Shown: piece by piece, positions 49,451 through 62,110 of the stretch
Layout of the letters: each line of letters begins with the position of its first letter
Position numbering within the stretch: position 1 is the stretch's first letter
Source of the DNA: Archilochus colubris
Lineage: Eukaryota > Chordata > Aves > Apodiformes > Trochilidae
Length of the DNA: 64,000 nucleotides
NCBI GenBank assembly: GCA_023079485.1
Contig: CM041097.1
Location: 17,529,158 to 17,593,157, forward strand
Reading direction: 5' to 3'
Translations under genes and position numbers: made by a program
The notes under the pieces: generated by a model
Seen by the model: the letters and a program-made list of their open reading frames with translations, nothing else
What the model was told of the DNA's origin: nothing
Databases searched by the model: none

Positions 49451-50326
49451 AGCTAAGAAGTTTTTCTAATGCTGGAGACTCAAATGCAAGCGAGTTCTAA
49501 AAATAAACTTTCGCTACTTCAAGTCACCAGATTCTGCTTTCTCCTAAAATTTTATTCTTTGGTTTTATCAGCCTCTCACCCCAATCCATTAAACTTGACA
49601 AAAATCAACAACCTAGACCAGAGCAAGCTGAGGAACCAGGGTCCACTTGTAAGAACCCTCATTAGATCCAAACACATTTCCATACCCTGCTACCCACTGC
49701 CCTTTCTCATTTTTTGCCTTAATTCACAGATTTTATAATTTTCTTCTGTTCGACAAATTACTTTCACACTAATCTATATCAAAGAAAGTGGCTGAAACCC
49801 TGGGCCACTGAAATACAGCTTTGTCAAAAAATAAGTTAAAAATGGGAAAAACCTAAAGAGCTTTTGAAGCAGGTTCCTCTCAGCGTATCTTTAGTTTGGA
49901 AAAAAAAAATTAGTTACTGATGGTAAGAATTTTTTTTATTTTGCTAGGAACAGTCTGGGGTCCACGTATCCATCTCTCTCCAGGACTAAAGGAAAAACCC
50001 ATGCTGAGTACACTCTTGTTCTGCAAAGATAACATGGGGTTCACATTAGGAAGTGAGAAAAGAAGTAAAATTTCCATACAGTGATGATGAGCAAGAGCCA
50101 AGAGTAATGATGAGCCAAGCCCATGGGTAAGGACTTTCTCAACACCAGCATCACTGTCTCTTATAAAGCCAGGCTTGTTCCTCCTTCTTTACATCAGGGA
50201 CATGAAAGGCAAATGTGAGACAATTCGTGTCCCCTCCTCACTCCTGTCTTGTCTCTACTGCAGGTGCAAGGACAGAACCCAAGAAGTAGAGGTGACAATC
50301 TTCAGGGTATGCCCCATCTTTTTTTT
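49451..50326. other. Unique non-coding sequence
   Basis: AT-rich sequence with no gene recognised. A plus-strand frame continues from here into the CR1 copy simply because the CR1 frame happens to be open on its left side; it is not a host gene. Confidence 0.6.
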
Positions 50327-50945
50327 GGTGGCCAAGAAGGCCAATGGCATCCTGGCCTGTATCAGAAACAGCGTCACCAGCAGGTCCAGGGAGGTGATTC
50401 TTCCCCTGTACTCAGTGCTGGTTAGGCCACACCTCGAGTACTGTGTCCAGTTCTGGGCCCCTCAGTTTAAGAAGGATGTAGAGGTCCTGGAACAGGTCCA
50501 AAGGAGGGCAACCAGGCTGGTGAAGGGACTCGAGCACAGGCCCTATGAGGAGAGGCTGAGAGAGCTGGGGCTGTTCAGCCTGAAGAAGAGGAGGCTCAGG
50601 GGAGACCTCATTGCTGTCTACAACTACCTGAAAGGAGGCTGTAGCGAGGTGGGAACTGGACTCTTTTCACAGACGACCTTCAACAAGACAAGAGGACACA
50701 GTCTTAAGTTGTGCCAGGGGAGGTTTAGGTTAGATATTAGAAAGAATTTCTTCACGGAGAGGGTGATTAGGCTATGGAATGGACTGCCCGGGGAGGTGGT
50801 AGATTCTCCGTCCCTGGAGACATTTAAAAAAAGACTGGATGTGGCACTCAGTGCCATGGTCTAGCAACTGCTCCGGTGGGTCAAGGGTTGGACTAGATGA
50901 TCTCTGAGGTCCCTTCCAACCCGGCTGATTCTATGATTCTATGAT
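50327..50945 (+). mobile_element. CR1 LINE, 5'-truncated, 3' ORF2 end plus UTR
   Basis: A 619-bp CR1 3' fragment. It starts at GTGGCCAAGAAGG, encodes the C-terminal part of ORF2 downstream of the catalytic reverse transcriptase core without any stop or frameshift for about 178 codons (blocks such as [28 protein letters not shown] and WNGLPGEVV), then stops at 50862-50864. The short 3' UTR with GGACTAGATGATCTC leads to the tail ATTCTATGATTCTATGAT. The intact frame and sharp tail show a relatively recent insertion. It is 5' truncated and so non-autonomous. CR1 does not leave clear target duplications, and none is seen. Confidence 0.97.
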
Positions 50946-51462
50946 CTCAGCAATGGCAGCACCAGGTGCACCCAAGGTCAGGTTTGGTTGCAATCCAGGT
51001 AACCCCTGGATAATCCAGCAGTGATACAGGGGCAATGGGACCTGCAGCATTCAGATCTCAAAATGCTTCCTGAGCCAACATACATGATGATTGTTCACTT
51101 AAAAAAAAATAATAATTTTGAAAGGAATCTTTTCGCAGGCTGCCCTTGCTGCTGCCACCAGGATTCTCAGGCAGCCCAGAGTGGGCAAGGAAATGCTGGA
51201 CCCATGGCCTTTGGGACACTGGAAGACAACAGGGTGATGGGCAGTCAAAACAGCTCACAGGATTTTACAAGAAAGTAAAGAAAATAATATGGAAGAACAG
51301 GGTTTTACGCTGCATGATCCTGCACCAACCCAACAAGACAGTGGTGAGACGGGAGGGATAAAAAAGGGAACAGAAACAAGGTAGAGAGAAAAATTTGGCA
51401 GGAAATGCAATGCCAAAAAATGTCCCAGGATCTGGTGGTCAGATGCCAACTCAAAAGCCTCC

Positions 51463-51483
51463 AAAAAAAAAAAAAAAAAAAAA
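51463..51483 (+). repeat. Poly(A), 21 bp
   Basis: Uninterrupted A21; it lies 0.5 kb right of the CR1 copy and is unrelated to it, since CR1 ends in ATTCTATGAT rather than poly(A). Confidence 0.92.
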
Positions 51484-52251
51484 TTAGGCTACATCACCCT
51501 CAAAACCTTCCTGATACTCAAAAATCTGCAGGCTGTTTGTCAAGTGGTAATTGTGCTTGCTGTGCCTGCTCACCCAGGAGGTCTCAGCATGAAATACATC
51601 TCTGGAGAGAAGACCCAAGGCATCCAGCAACTTTGGCAAGTTATCCTTTGGGAAACATGCATCCCCCAAAGCACTTGTGTATCTTGGAGAGGGTTTGAAA
51701 AGCATCACAGTACAGAGTCTTAACACTTTTAATTGCATATTCCCAGGATCATCAACCCAGTAAGATTGTCACATCTGTGGTACATTACTGTATGGTCAAT
51801 CTGCCTAATTATTCTTGAGTTATTTTTTCCAGTAGATCTACAAAATTATCAGCATAAATCTCTAAACATTTACCCAGACAACAAACTCAGCACAACAGAC
51901 ATAAGCTTGGCCCTGACAAATAAAAATACTAAGGAAAATGTATTTATTTGTAGCAAATGTCCTTTCCTATAACCATCAAATAGATTACAAGTGCATTTCT
52001 TAACTCGCATAGCACCCTGGGATCCAGACACTTAACTAGCACACACTCCAGTCCTGGATTAATCATAAATAGAATATATTTTTAAGTGCATTAATTATGT
52101 AACAGATGCTTCCAGGATTCCAGTGGAGGTAATTTTTAAAAATCCCAGCATACAGTTTTATGAATCTGTGTGATGTCAAGGTTGTTTTTAATTTGCACTC
52201 CATACTACACTTATTTAAAACCAAACAGTAATCAACCACTGCCTAATTATC

Positions 52252-52268
52252 TTATTTATTTATTTATT
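52252..52268 (+). repeat. (TTAT)4 microsatellite
   Basis: Four TTAT units within an AT-rich stretch. Confidence 0.9.
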
Positions 52269-54106
52269 GTATCAGACTGGAAGACTCATACCCCACACAG
52301 TCAGCATGGGACATCCCAGCTGCCAATGGAGGTTCCTCCCATTTCTTTGCCACGACCATAGATTTGGGTTATAAGTCATGATTTCTGCTTTTGCCTTCTC
52401 CTAACAATCTCTCCTCCTCGGAGTTCTGAAACCTCTGGCTCTTCCCACTCATGTAATGTGCCATACGGTGCACCCAGTGTCCCCAGAAGACACCAGGGAC
52501 AAGTGGCAGGACACCTGGGGGTCTCTGCAGAGTGCTCCATGCATCCGTAGGGTACCATGAAATAACTCCCAAGCAAACCACACAGGACACGGGTGGGCAG
52601 AGACCCACTGGTGCCCCAGAGAGCTCCAAGCCTACCAAGCAAAGCCCCTCTAACCTACAGCCCCTATAGGGTCATGCTGTCATTAAAGCTGTCATTACAC
52701 CTTCAGAGGTCCTCCTGCTGGCTTGCTTTGAAAAATGGTCTAAAACTGTGTGTTCTGCCATATTAGAGAAAAATGGGTGTTTACCTTGCTTTCCTTGATG
52801 GTAACAAACATGGCACACCCAGATGTAAGAGTGTATTCAGATCCACAGTGCTTTCCTTCTAGTTACAGCCTCATACAGCCAACCTCAGCTGCTAACAACC
52901 ACAGACAACTTCACCAACTACAACCAAAAGCTTGCAAGGGGTCTCCTGGCTACAGCACTGCAGTAACAGGCACTGGCTGGGGCTCAGGTGGGAGGATGGA
53001 GATCTCAGCAGCCTGGGGACAGCTGCACAAGAGCAGCTTGGGGCAGGAGCACCACAGCCTCCATGTCTTGGATGAGAAGTTTGCATTTTTCTCCATCGCT
53101 GCACATCACAGAATTCTTGGATCAAGTTAGAGGTCTTCTCACAGAGCTTCATCTCTGCTTCTGTCTCTGATGTTTAATTCATGGTGACTTGGAGGGGCAC
53201 TTTTCCAGGCCCTGGCTCTGTGCAGGCTGCTAAGCAGGAGAGCCCATACCCTGCTAGATTATTCGTGTGGGATTGGCCTCTCCCTTCAGCAAACCCTCCA
53301 ACTGGTCTAGGAGGAGAGGGAAACACACAGGAGTAGAGAGAGCTATTAAGGCTTCAATCAGATGTAGTGTTGACACCTAAGAACAAACAGTGAATAACCC
53401 TAGCACAAGGTGAGCATTATTTAGGACTATGTATAATTACACATGAATATGAACCTTCAGCTCTGAGCAAAGAGATGGGGTGAGGACAGGAATGGTTCCA
53501 GGCTGCAGCTCTGCTCACCTGCACATCAGCCACCCCTGGGGAGACCTGGCAAGCCAAGTTGGGCACAAACCAAGGAGGAAGAAAAGGTGGATAATGAGTA
53601 TTTTATTCCTACTAAGCATTTGATTCTGACTGCTACGCCTTTCCAAAAAGAAAGGTAATAATTAAAAGTGAGGGTTAATGCTTTGATGCCTCGCTTCACA
53701 GCCTGCTCATTCAAATTCCTCAGCAAGACAATGCAGAAATAGGTACTGAATGAATGGGCTGTCAGCTGAAGAAGGCAGACAGCTTTGTGCAACCCCAGGG
53801 AGGCCCCGGGGCAGGCAGCTGGGTGTGGGTCTGGGTCCTGCTTCCCCAGACAAGCCACAGCCAACCTCCTCTGGCACATGGGCAGAAAGTGTGAGGTGGG
53901 TGCACCCAGCATTTCCTCACACCACCACCATCTCCTCATCCAGCCTTCCTCAGAACTACCCTGAAGGAAAACGTGGGGCACAGACCAGCCTCATCCCACC
54001 TAACCAGATGTCAGCTGCTGGAGTGAGCCAGGGATGCCCTGTAATGCCACTCAGTGATGATAACCCCTCCTGAAACACTCTACCCTTCTCATTGGCAGAC
54101 ACAGAT

Positions 54107-54352
54107 CATAGAATGAGCTGGTCTGGAAGGGACCTTTCAATGCCACCTAGTCCAATCCCCTGCAGTGAGCAGGGACATCCAACTCCATCAGATTGCTCAG
54201 AGCCCCACGAAGCCTGACCTTGGATGTCTCCAGGGACAGAGCCTCCACCATCTCTCTGGACCACCTGTGTAAAGTGTTTTACCACCCTCACAAGTGAAGA
54301 ACTTCTCCCCAGTATCCAATCTAAACCCATCCTGTTCTAGTTTAAGATCAAA
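54107..54352 (-). mobile_element. CR1 LINE fragment, minus strand, 3' end
   Basis: Read on the minus strand: GGATGGGTTTAGATTGGATA, a GAGAAGTTCTTCAC block, GGTGGTGGAGGCTCTGTCCCTGGAGACATCC-like sequence, GGACTAGGTGGCATTGAAAGG and the end TTCTATGAT at about 54107. This matches the last roughly 250 bp of avian CR1 with a single remaining tail unit. It is strongly 5' truncated and diverged, with no useful coding frame. Its orientation is opposite to the two other copies. Confidence 0.92.
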
Positions 54353-57019
54353 CAGGGAAAGCCAAGCAAGCAGAGCTCTCCTGGGCAAGAAGATGCTCCT
54401 CCATGGAGAGGAAAACCGAGCTGAAGCACATTCCCTGTCTGCACCACCTGGAAGAGGGATTGGGTTTCCACCAAACTGCAATGTGACTTCATCCCCATAA
54501 TCCCTGTGCCACGTGTCAATGCCAACTCTGTGCCAGGCTGTCAGCAAGGTGAGAACACTCGGGGGCTGTACCTGCTTGGCACAGTTCGAGCGAGGCTCCC
54601 TCAGGGCTCCTCCAGTTTCAGTTCCTGCTGACATGCACCTGCACCCATTTCAGATGCAGTAAGAGCATAAACCAGACTTAAAACTTGACTAAACCCCCCC
54701 CCCCCAGTGTAAGCCTGAGCAAGCCCCACATCACCCTAAAAACCATCCATGCCAATACCTGGGCTGGCAGGGGTGATGGACATGGCTCCCTACCTACCTG
54801 GGACACGGCTTTACCTGAGCTTTAGGTTCAGCTGTATTTGTTTATTGCACAGAAAATTTATTCTAAAAGCAAAGAAAAGCAATTACCTGGGTATTTCTAG
54901 GTGCCCATCTCTAAAATACCCAACCTCTGGACCAGCTCATCAGCTACTGCCAACAGGGAAGAAAAAAAAACCTGAAGAAAACAGTGCTGGGCTTTTCAAT
55001 GTGTTCATGTTAAGAACTTTAATACCTGGCACTAAGGGAGGACTGTTAAATTAACAAATAGAAACCCATCCTTCCATTAGCTTTGGCTGGGTGGTCCCAC
55101 CAGCAGGCCCTGCTGGGAATCTGTCCCAGGGCAGCTCCAGCCACAAAGCCTCTGGCAAAGGTTTCACATTGCAGCAAAGCCAACCCAGAGCTTTATCAAA
55201 GGGGTGGCCCTGACCCTTTTGGTCCCTCCTCTGCCCTCCAGAGTCCAATGAGGAGGCTTCAACTGGCAGAAAACATTTTTTTTTTCTGCTTAAGTAAAGT
55301 TTTCTCCTGGTCTGGCTTCCTGCGTGGTCTCACCCTGAGGTCAGGCAGAGTCAGCTGAGGAGTGGGGGCTGTGATGGGAAGCACCCAGGGACAAGCAGGC
55401 ACATCTCAAATCTACTTATCTGCAACGTGAACCAAGCCCTCCTTCTGTACAGCACCCAGCACACTGTCAAGCAGTCTGTGAAAGCAGCAGCAGCAGCCTT
55501 CAGCTCAGGAGAAAAGAAGAAAAAAAAGAAGACAACGGCTTCCCAAGGAAACAATTCTCATAATGATGATCCATGTCATGAAGTTGTGAGCACGCTTGAG
55601 TCACGGCACACGTGTGGACCATTGTTAATGCACTTCTAGAGCAATGTGTCCTCCTCCTCAAGCTGCTGAGAGCATCCACCAGGCAGAGGTTGACATGCGG
55701 AGGTGATTCAACACCGAGGAAGAGAAACCTTAAGAAATGCTGTTCTTAAAACAGGGGCTCTACCTACCACTACTTCTATTTACCCAGCAAAGTCCTCTGC
55801 TCTCTATGTCCTTGCCTTTTTCCAATTTACCTACGGCATCGAGCAGAATCCCCACCCTAGGATGGTCACTGCAATCAGCCAAGGAGGCTGTGCTTCCACT
55901 ACAGAGAGATTTATGGTTGTTGTTTTTTTTTTAATTTTGGACCTCTAATAAATACCAGTTGAAAACCTGAATGTTATTTTGTAACTGGCATTATGCATAA
56001 TATCTTCCACCCCCTCCTTGTGCTTATGGCATAGAGGAGGGAAAAAAAAAATGGAGGAAAAAAAAAAGTCTTCCCATCACAATGTAAATATTTGTGCATA
56101 GCAAGAACAAAGTATTTCCATAAAGCTTTCAATAAAGGATGACTGCAAGCCAAATTTTACCCTTAGATACAGGCACATAACTCCAGCTAAAGTAACTCAG
56201 AGCAGCCCAAGTTTATGCAGAGGCTGATTCAAGCTCCCTCCATTCACACACAGGGCTGTGTGCTCAGGAATCACTGCTAGATTTCCAGCTCTTTCTGAAG
56301 AATCAGACAAGATCTGTTCCAAATCAGTGAAGAACTCTGGAGATGAGTCAAACCTGCAGGATTTGCTGCAATACTCACTGCAAAAAGAGGATGTGAGAAC
56401 TGGCAAGCACGCTGTGTTTACTCACTGTGCCATCTAATTCTGGAAACTCCAGCTGAGATTCGGCGTTTGAGCACGACTCCGAGGGGTGGTGGGAAGCTCC
56501 TGGCCACGATACAAACCCACTCGTCGGGCAAAACTGGTGGGATCTGCTGAAAAGGGGCTGACACAGGCAGAGGTCCTGTGGCTGGTGAGCAACATCCCCC
56601 TAAGGCAGACTCTGTGCAGCATCTGCCTCCAGCCCAGGGGAGCAGCCTCCGCAGGCTCACAAGAGGGAAAAGGATGCTCTAAAAACCAGGCACTGCTTCA
56701 GTTAATGACACAGATTTACACTGGGTGTTAGCCTGTTTTGCTAAAAAAAGACAACCAGATTTTTTTTAATTATTTTTTTTCCTGGTGCAAACTGTCCTTT
56801 ATAGAGACTATTAATATCCCTCTTACTTCATTTTAAGCTAAACTTCTCTTCCTTGTTCTCCCACTGACTTAAAAAGATAACTTGCAAAAGGAGATCTAAT
56901 TTATTCGCATCTTTTGGCCTCATCCCTTCCCTCCTGTTTCATCTCAAACAGCTGGCTCAAAAGATTCCTCACTATCAGACACCAGTGAAGCCAAACAGCA
57001 GTGGAGGGCAGCAGCCAGG
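54353..57019. other. Unique non-coding sequence
   Basis: No gene is recognised. It includes C12 at 54694-54705, a CAGCAGCAG trinucleotide patch near 55482-55496, A-rich patches at 56041-56067 and a slightly CpG-enriched patch at 56459-56530. Nothing else stands out. Confidence 0.6.
54694..54705 (+). repeat. C homopolymer, 12 bp
   Basis: Twelve consecutive C residues; a likely length-variable site. Confidence 0.9.
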
Positions 57020-57425
57020 GAATTCTGCTGAAACAAATGCATTTTTATTATTCCCTTTAAATGACAAAAGATTATAATTTTACTCAGCAATGCCCCTTAT
57101 TTAATTGAAACCCTCCACATCCACAAATTAAATACATCCTATCTGCTCAAAATGAAGTGTATTATTTATCACTAATATTTAATGACAAAAACCTGATAAC
57201 TTTCTCCGATTATACCACTGATTTCCTCCAGTCATGCATCATTGGCTCTGCTGGTCATTAGCATTATCACAGTGCATAAACTCTGGCTTATGCAGCAAGT
57301 TTGATAACAGAGCCAGACACCAAGAGCTTCTATTTTTGCAGTTTGCTCAGATTTCCTGGTTTACCTCTCTGGGAGTGTGCCTCTATCTAATGGCCTCTAT
57401 TATAATGCCTACAAATCCTAGATGA
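57020..57425. promoter_or_regulatory. Possible distal regulatory / conserved non-coding block
   Basis: About 400 bp of complex AT-rich DNA with TTTAATTGAAA, CACTAATATTTAATGAC and GTCATTAGCATTATC words, low CpG and no simple repeats. The density of homeodomain-type cores is among the highest in the window. The inference is compositional. Confidence 0.3.
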
Positions 57426-59379
57426 GAAATTCCCATTTCCATACAACACGCTTCTGCACAACCAGAATTCCTCAGCAAGTCCAAAGCACTCACTGAAAAA
57501 AATCTGATTTCCCCTTCGACCTCCCAAGGATTCTTTTCCAGGAAGACCATATTCCAGCCAATCTGAAAAATAAATAGGAAATACCTAGTCTTCTCCCACT
57601 GATTAATGCTAGGAATATGCTGAATAGGCTTAGGATATTTTAGTTTAATTCACAGGTAATGTTCCATTTCAGCTTTTATGAAAAACTATTTTTCCAGTGC
57701 TGCGGATACTGCTTTTGAGCAGCAAAGAGAAAGAAAAGAAAAAACAACAAATGTGCATGGTACAGCATCAGCTAAAATATATTAAGATGAACTTCTCCCA
57801 TTTTCAGTTATATCCTGTAACTGAAATGACAGATTTCCCAAATATGAACACTTATTTCTAAAACACTGGCCTTCAGAAACTCAGATGGGTTATCCAGAGA
57901 ATAACTTTAAAATACTTGTACAAACAATAATTATGCTGCATACTTTGGACATTCCTCTTTCAAAGCCTTTTGAGTGTCAAATCATTTATCACTGAAAAAT
58001 ACATTTTCACTTCTTCAAACATGGAACTCGGGAGCTTTACAAACCTAAAACACATTATCTGAACGCTGATGCACAGGCATGTCATTTAAAACTAGTAAAA
58101 AAAAACCTTCCTATAAGCTATTTCAAAGCCTCTTTCTGCCACACTGGTTTAATAGCCAGAACAGGATGGGGCTCCTGACCCAACTCTCTGATTAAAATAT
58201 ATCACTGAAGTTGTTAACACAATATTATCATTATTATTATTATTACAAAACTCACCAAGAAAACTACTCCTCTAAATCTGCTAAGGTAGATATAGGCTAT
58301 GATGTTCTACATAGATTCTTATTATGTTACACACAGGAATATTCAAAGACTTTATTTCCTGAGCCAAACTGTATTTTTTCTTATTTACTTTTTTTCTTTA
58401 AAAAAGAAGGAAGCTCCTGTGATTCCTGCAGAGATGTTTAGGGCTTGGGCCACATACCCGAAGCAAAATCTGGCTGCCTTATATACTACATACAGAAATA
58501 CACTTATTTATGAAAATCACCTGAGGGGAAGGACTAATTTACAGTACACTGATCAACAGAGTTTGCATGACAGTGTCTGAAGGAGCCCTGTTTGAAAAGC
58601 AGGGCAGTTATAAGAGCAGAAAATATCAATACCAACACACCTGGTGCCACTGTATTACGCTGTCTGCCAGGCAGAATCCATGTCACCCACAGAAAATTTC
58701 AGTTTGAGTACAGTTTCAGTATCACTAACTGTGATATTAGAAATTGGGGTGATTCTCTGAGGAGCGGCAGCAATTTGATGAGGTTACTGCCAAAATTTGA
58801 GGCAAAAAAACCTGGATCAAGCCCTGGAAGAAAGGCAGTGAGCTGGGGAGCACGGGATGCAGAAGCGCTACCACAGATGCTTCCACAGCCCTTGCACTTC
58901 TCCCTGTCTGGGGGCTTCAATCTGATCCTTCAAAACTGAAACGGAGAAAAATATTGTCATTGTTCTCCTCTGCCCACCTGCTCCTCCAGCTGCACATGCA
59001 CCCTTCTCCAAAACACACTTTTGACCTTACTGAGCATCAGCCAACATCAAGAGCCTCGCCGGCCGCATCCTCCCCCAGATTCCCGACTCGATCTGGCTTC
59101 AACGTCTTCCCAAGAGCCCAGAGCCAGGAGCTGCTCCATACTGCCCCAGCACTGCCACTCCTTTTAAGATAATTTCTGCCACAGGAGGAAATGTGGAGAG
59201 GATTTACCCTATGGATTTTAATGGAATTTTTCTTTCCAGCTCAAGTATGAAGCATGGGAACTGGGCTGGACAAGCTGAGCGAGCTGCCTGACCGGCTGAC
59301 AAAAATTTGTCATGAGGTTCATGGGAGAGAGAGTTTGTGACTCACTGTCTGCAAGCTTACTATTACAACATAGAAGTTA

Positions 59380-59385
<6 letters not shown>
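57426..59385. other. Unique AT-rich non-coding sequence
   Basis: No gene is recognised. It contains an (ATT)n microsatellite at 58223-58245 and a short CpG-enriched patch near 59055-59095 (TCGCCGGCCGC). Open frames near 58.6-58.9 kb have no domain. Confidence 0.6.
58223..58245 (+). repeat. (ATT)n microsatellite
   Basis: About seven ATT units with one interruption (ATC). Confidence 0.9.

Positions 59386-59409
<24 letters not shown>
59386..59409 (+). repeat. Poly(A), 24 bp
   Basis: The longest pure A-run in the window. Its left flank does not resemble a SINE, LINE or processed gene copy. Confidence 0.93.
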
Positions 59410-59410
<1 letters not shown>

Positions 59411-59754
59411 AGTGCAAGCACCAAGATGAACACTTCAAGAAGGTTTTAACTTCTTAATCCCAACAAGGCTAATCCCAAAACATGGCTTGCAACAGGCCCA
59501 GTTAACAAAAGTCATAAAAGACAATCTTGCTATTGAAAGAATGTTACAACAGCACATTTCGGTTATTAAAAAAACAAATAAACAAACAATCTCTGCTCCC
59601 TTGGTATTCCCAGAAGCTTCTCAGGAAGAGGTATCCCACTCACGCTCACCTCCCAGCTTTCCCGCAGCAGCAGAAGAAACAAACTTCTGATTCCCTGGGC
59701 AACATCAGGAAGATGCTTTTAAAAACTGACACTGGCTCCTAAAGAATTATCAGT

Positions 59755-59930
59755 TAATTACTTAATCCTTCTTAATGGAATGATTAACATCCTTTCAGCA
59801 AACAAGGCTGTGATGATTTAATATCTTGCTGCACGTTTCATTACAGAAGCGGTAAAATTAATACCGCTCCCCTCTCGTCTGCTGCAACCACTCATTTCTT
59901 TATAATCAGTTACATTTTTCACTTCTGCAG
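59755..59930. promoter_or_regulatory. Short possible conserved non-coding element
   Basis: About 175 bp with TTACTTAATCC, AATGATTAACATCC and AAAATTAATACCG words, no repeats and a uniform complex composition. It may be a homeodomain-bound element; only composition supports this. Confidence 0.22.
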
Positions 59931-61754
59931 AACAGTCTCAAAACGTACAAAAATCTGCATCCCTGTTATTTTGCCATGGGACAAGCCTCTGGGTGGGAAC
60001 CAACAGCAAGGCAGGTGGCCGTGGTGCCAGGAGAATCAAGGGAGGAGGCAGGACGGAGCACCGAGCCCCGGTGCAAGCCTGGAACAACTTCATCAGCATC
60101 CCGGGAACACCGTCTGGCTGTGGAACAGGGGCAGCCACTTCAAAGGGAACCGATGGGGAGCGATGTTTGAATCCCAGCTCAGACAGCTCCTGAATCCCTG
60201 AGAAACCCCGTCCGCCCTTTTTGCCAAGAACAAAAGTCCTTTCAGGGCTCCAGCACTCGCTGCAATCAAACCCGGGCTCAGGCATTAATTCTGCGGGAAA
60301 GTGTTTCACAGGAAGGGGAATTCAGCATTGATTTTTTTTTTTTTTTGTGTGTGTGTGATCAGGTGTTTAGCAGCTGCTCTGAACACACCAGCAATCCCCC
60401 CTCACCGTTTTTATCTTCCTTTATCACAGGCTTTTTAATAGAGACATGACATTCTGCTTACTGCTGGGCTCTCTCTATTTATCTCTCTGTTAACAACACT
60501 CTGGCACCATCGGCTGCGCTATCTGAATCTGCAGTAGTGCCCATCCGGTCAACATAAAACCAGAAAGAGTTTCCCAAGATGCCTCAGGAAGTCTGACTAC
60601 TCCAGTTTACTGATGTGTTAATATGCCCCATCTACTAATTAATGAACAAACAGCCCAGGCTGGGAGCTAGGGGAGGGAGGACACCACTGCAAAGTCTGTG
60701 GAAAGCCCAAGGAAAGACACTTGACCCTAATTGTTAGCAACAAGATGACAAGACTGATTGGGAAGCACAGCTAAAACTCAGATCCAACATGAAAGGAAAT
60801 GTCTGGTGAAGAGGGGAGAACTAACAACGCCGTTAGAGGTTCAGCCAACCTGCTGAACTGTGCCACCTTCTGTCAGGGCTCAGCACCCAAGATCCCAGCC
60901 AGGACTCCCCAGCACCCACAGTGCCACACTCCCACCCCATCCTTCTCTCTGTGCCCAAATCCTCACCCTCCTCCTGTGACCCTGCAGCTCCGGGGATTTA
61001 CATCCCAGACAAGGAGAGGCCAGGAGTCTGTCTCCATCCATGACCAGGCGATGAGAAAACACAGCTCGTCCAGCACCTTCCCAGGAAAATCTCCTGCCTC
61101 TGGCCACGTGTGGAATCCCAGCTAGGGAGGTTTAAGAAGGACGAAAGTTGGGCTGGAGTTTCAGCCAGTTTTACCTATGGCAAAGCATTCCTCATCTTGA
61201 AAGCAGCCTGAACCACACACTGCAAAGACATGGGCACAGCAGAAAGGGTCCTGTGCACACTTCCAGAACTCCGGGGAACGCTTCCATACAGGTATTTTTA
61301 AATTTGGGAAAAAAATGCCATAAGTGCTTTCTACATGAAAAATTAATTAAATAAACAGTGACAACAAGAGACCTTGCAGCACCATGCCCTGGACCAACAT
61401 CCAGAAGAAAGTTGACTTACAGATGGCACATCCAGCGGAGAGACACTGCAAACCCTGCCCAACATCATCCCCTGCCTGAGGAGCTGGAGGTTCTGGTGTA
61501 CACCCAAATCACCAGCAGTGTTATACCAACTTACTGAGGAGCAAGGCATTTCTAATAAAAGCACAACAGTAACAAGTAGTGCACAAAGAGAGCGATTAGC
61601 AGTAAACAATACACTAGAGAATAATCCAAATAAAACAGTCTGGGTATTTATTGGTATTGTTTTCCGAGACCATTGCAACTCAACGGGAAACCAGGGAGGA
61701 AAAAAAAAACCAAAACAAAATATGAACAGTTTCAGAATAGCACTCCCCAAAACA
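59931..61754. other. Unique non-coding sequence
   Basis: No gene is recognised. A GC-richer part (about 59970-60290) has a few CpGs but no island. T14 followed by (GT)5 occurs at 60331-60355. The remainder is ordinary unique DNA. Confidence 0.6.
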
Positions 61755-62110
61755 CTGTAGCCTATCAGATATATGTAAATATTCTACTCTATGGGTTCCA
61801 ATTCAGTAGATCTGTCAAGATACATAGAGGGCTTGACAGTATTTCTGTCTTTAATTAAATTTTCACACACATCCTTTAATGTAATTTAAATAGATTATCA
61901 GTTGTCAGAATATAATATAAACTTTGTTTACGATTTAGTTACTTTAAGTACTCACATCGAGGAAACTCATTTAACCCCCAGACTGCTTACCATTAAGTGT
62001 TGAGATGAGACTTCTAAAGAGCTTCTGCTGCCCTTTGCACTCTCGCAATAATCTTAAATTACTACAACTTAATTGCAATTTCAAGGCACTGAAATGAAGA
62101 TGTTTTAAAA
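61755..62110. promoter_or_regulatory. Possible distal regulatory / conserved non-coding block
   Basis: About 350 bp of AT-rich complex DNA with TCTTTAATTAAATTTTC (61848), TTTACGATTTAGTTAC and ACTTAATTGCAATTTC words, no repeats and low CpG. Same class as the other TAAT-rich blocks. Confidence 0.25.

Larger units (their letters stand above)
50946..54106. other. Unique non-coding sequence
   Basis: No gene is recognised. It contains A21 at 51463-51483, an AT-rich block at about 51960-52260 with ATTA-type words, a (TTAT)4 repeat at 52252-52268, and ordinary unique DNA. GC-richer parts near 52.4-53.1 kb carry overlapping open frames on both strands without coding character. Confidence 0.6.

Noticed and set aside
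54197..54634. 145-codon minus-strand open frame
   Set aside because: Its C-terminal half lies in the decayed CR1 copy and the N-terminal half is unrelated flank, so it is not a host gene.
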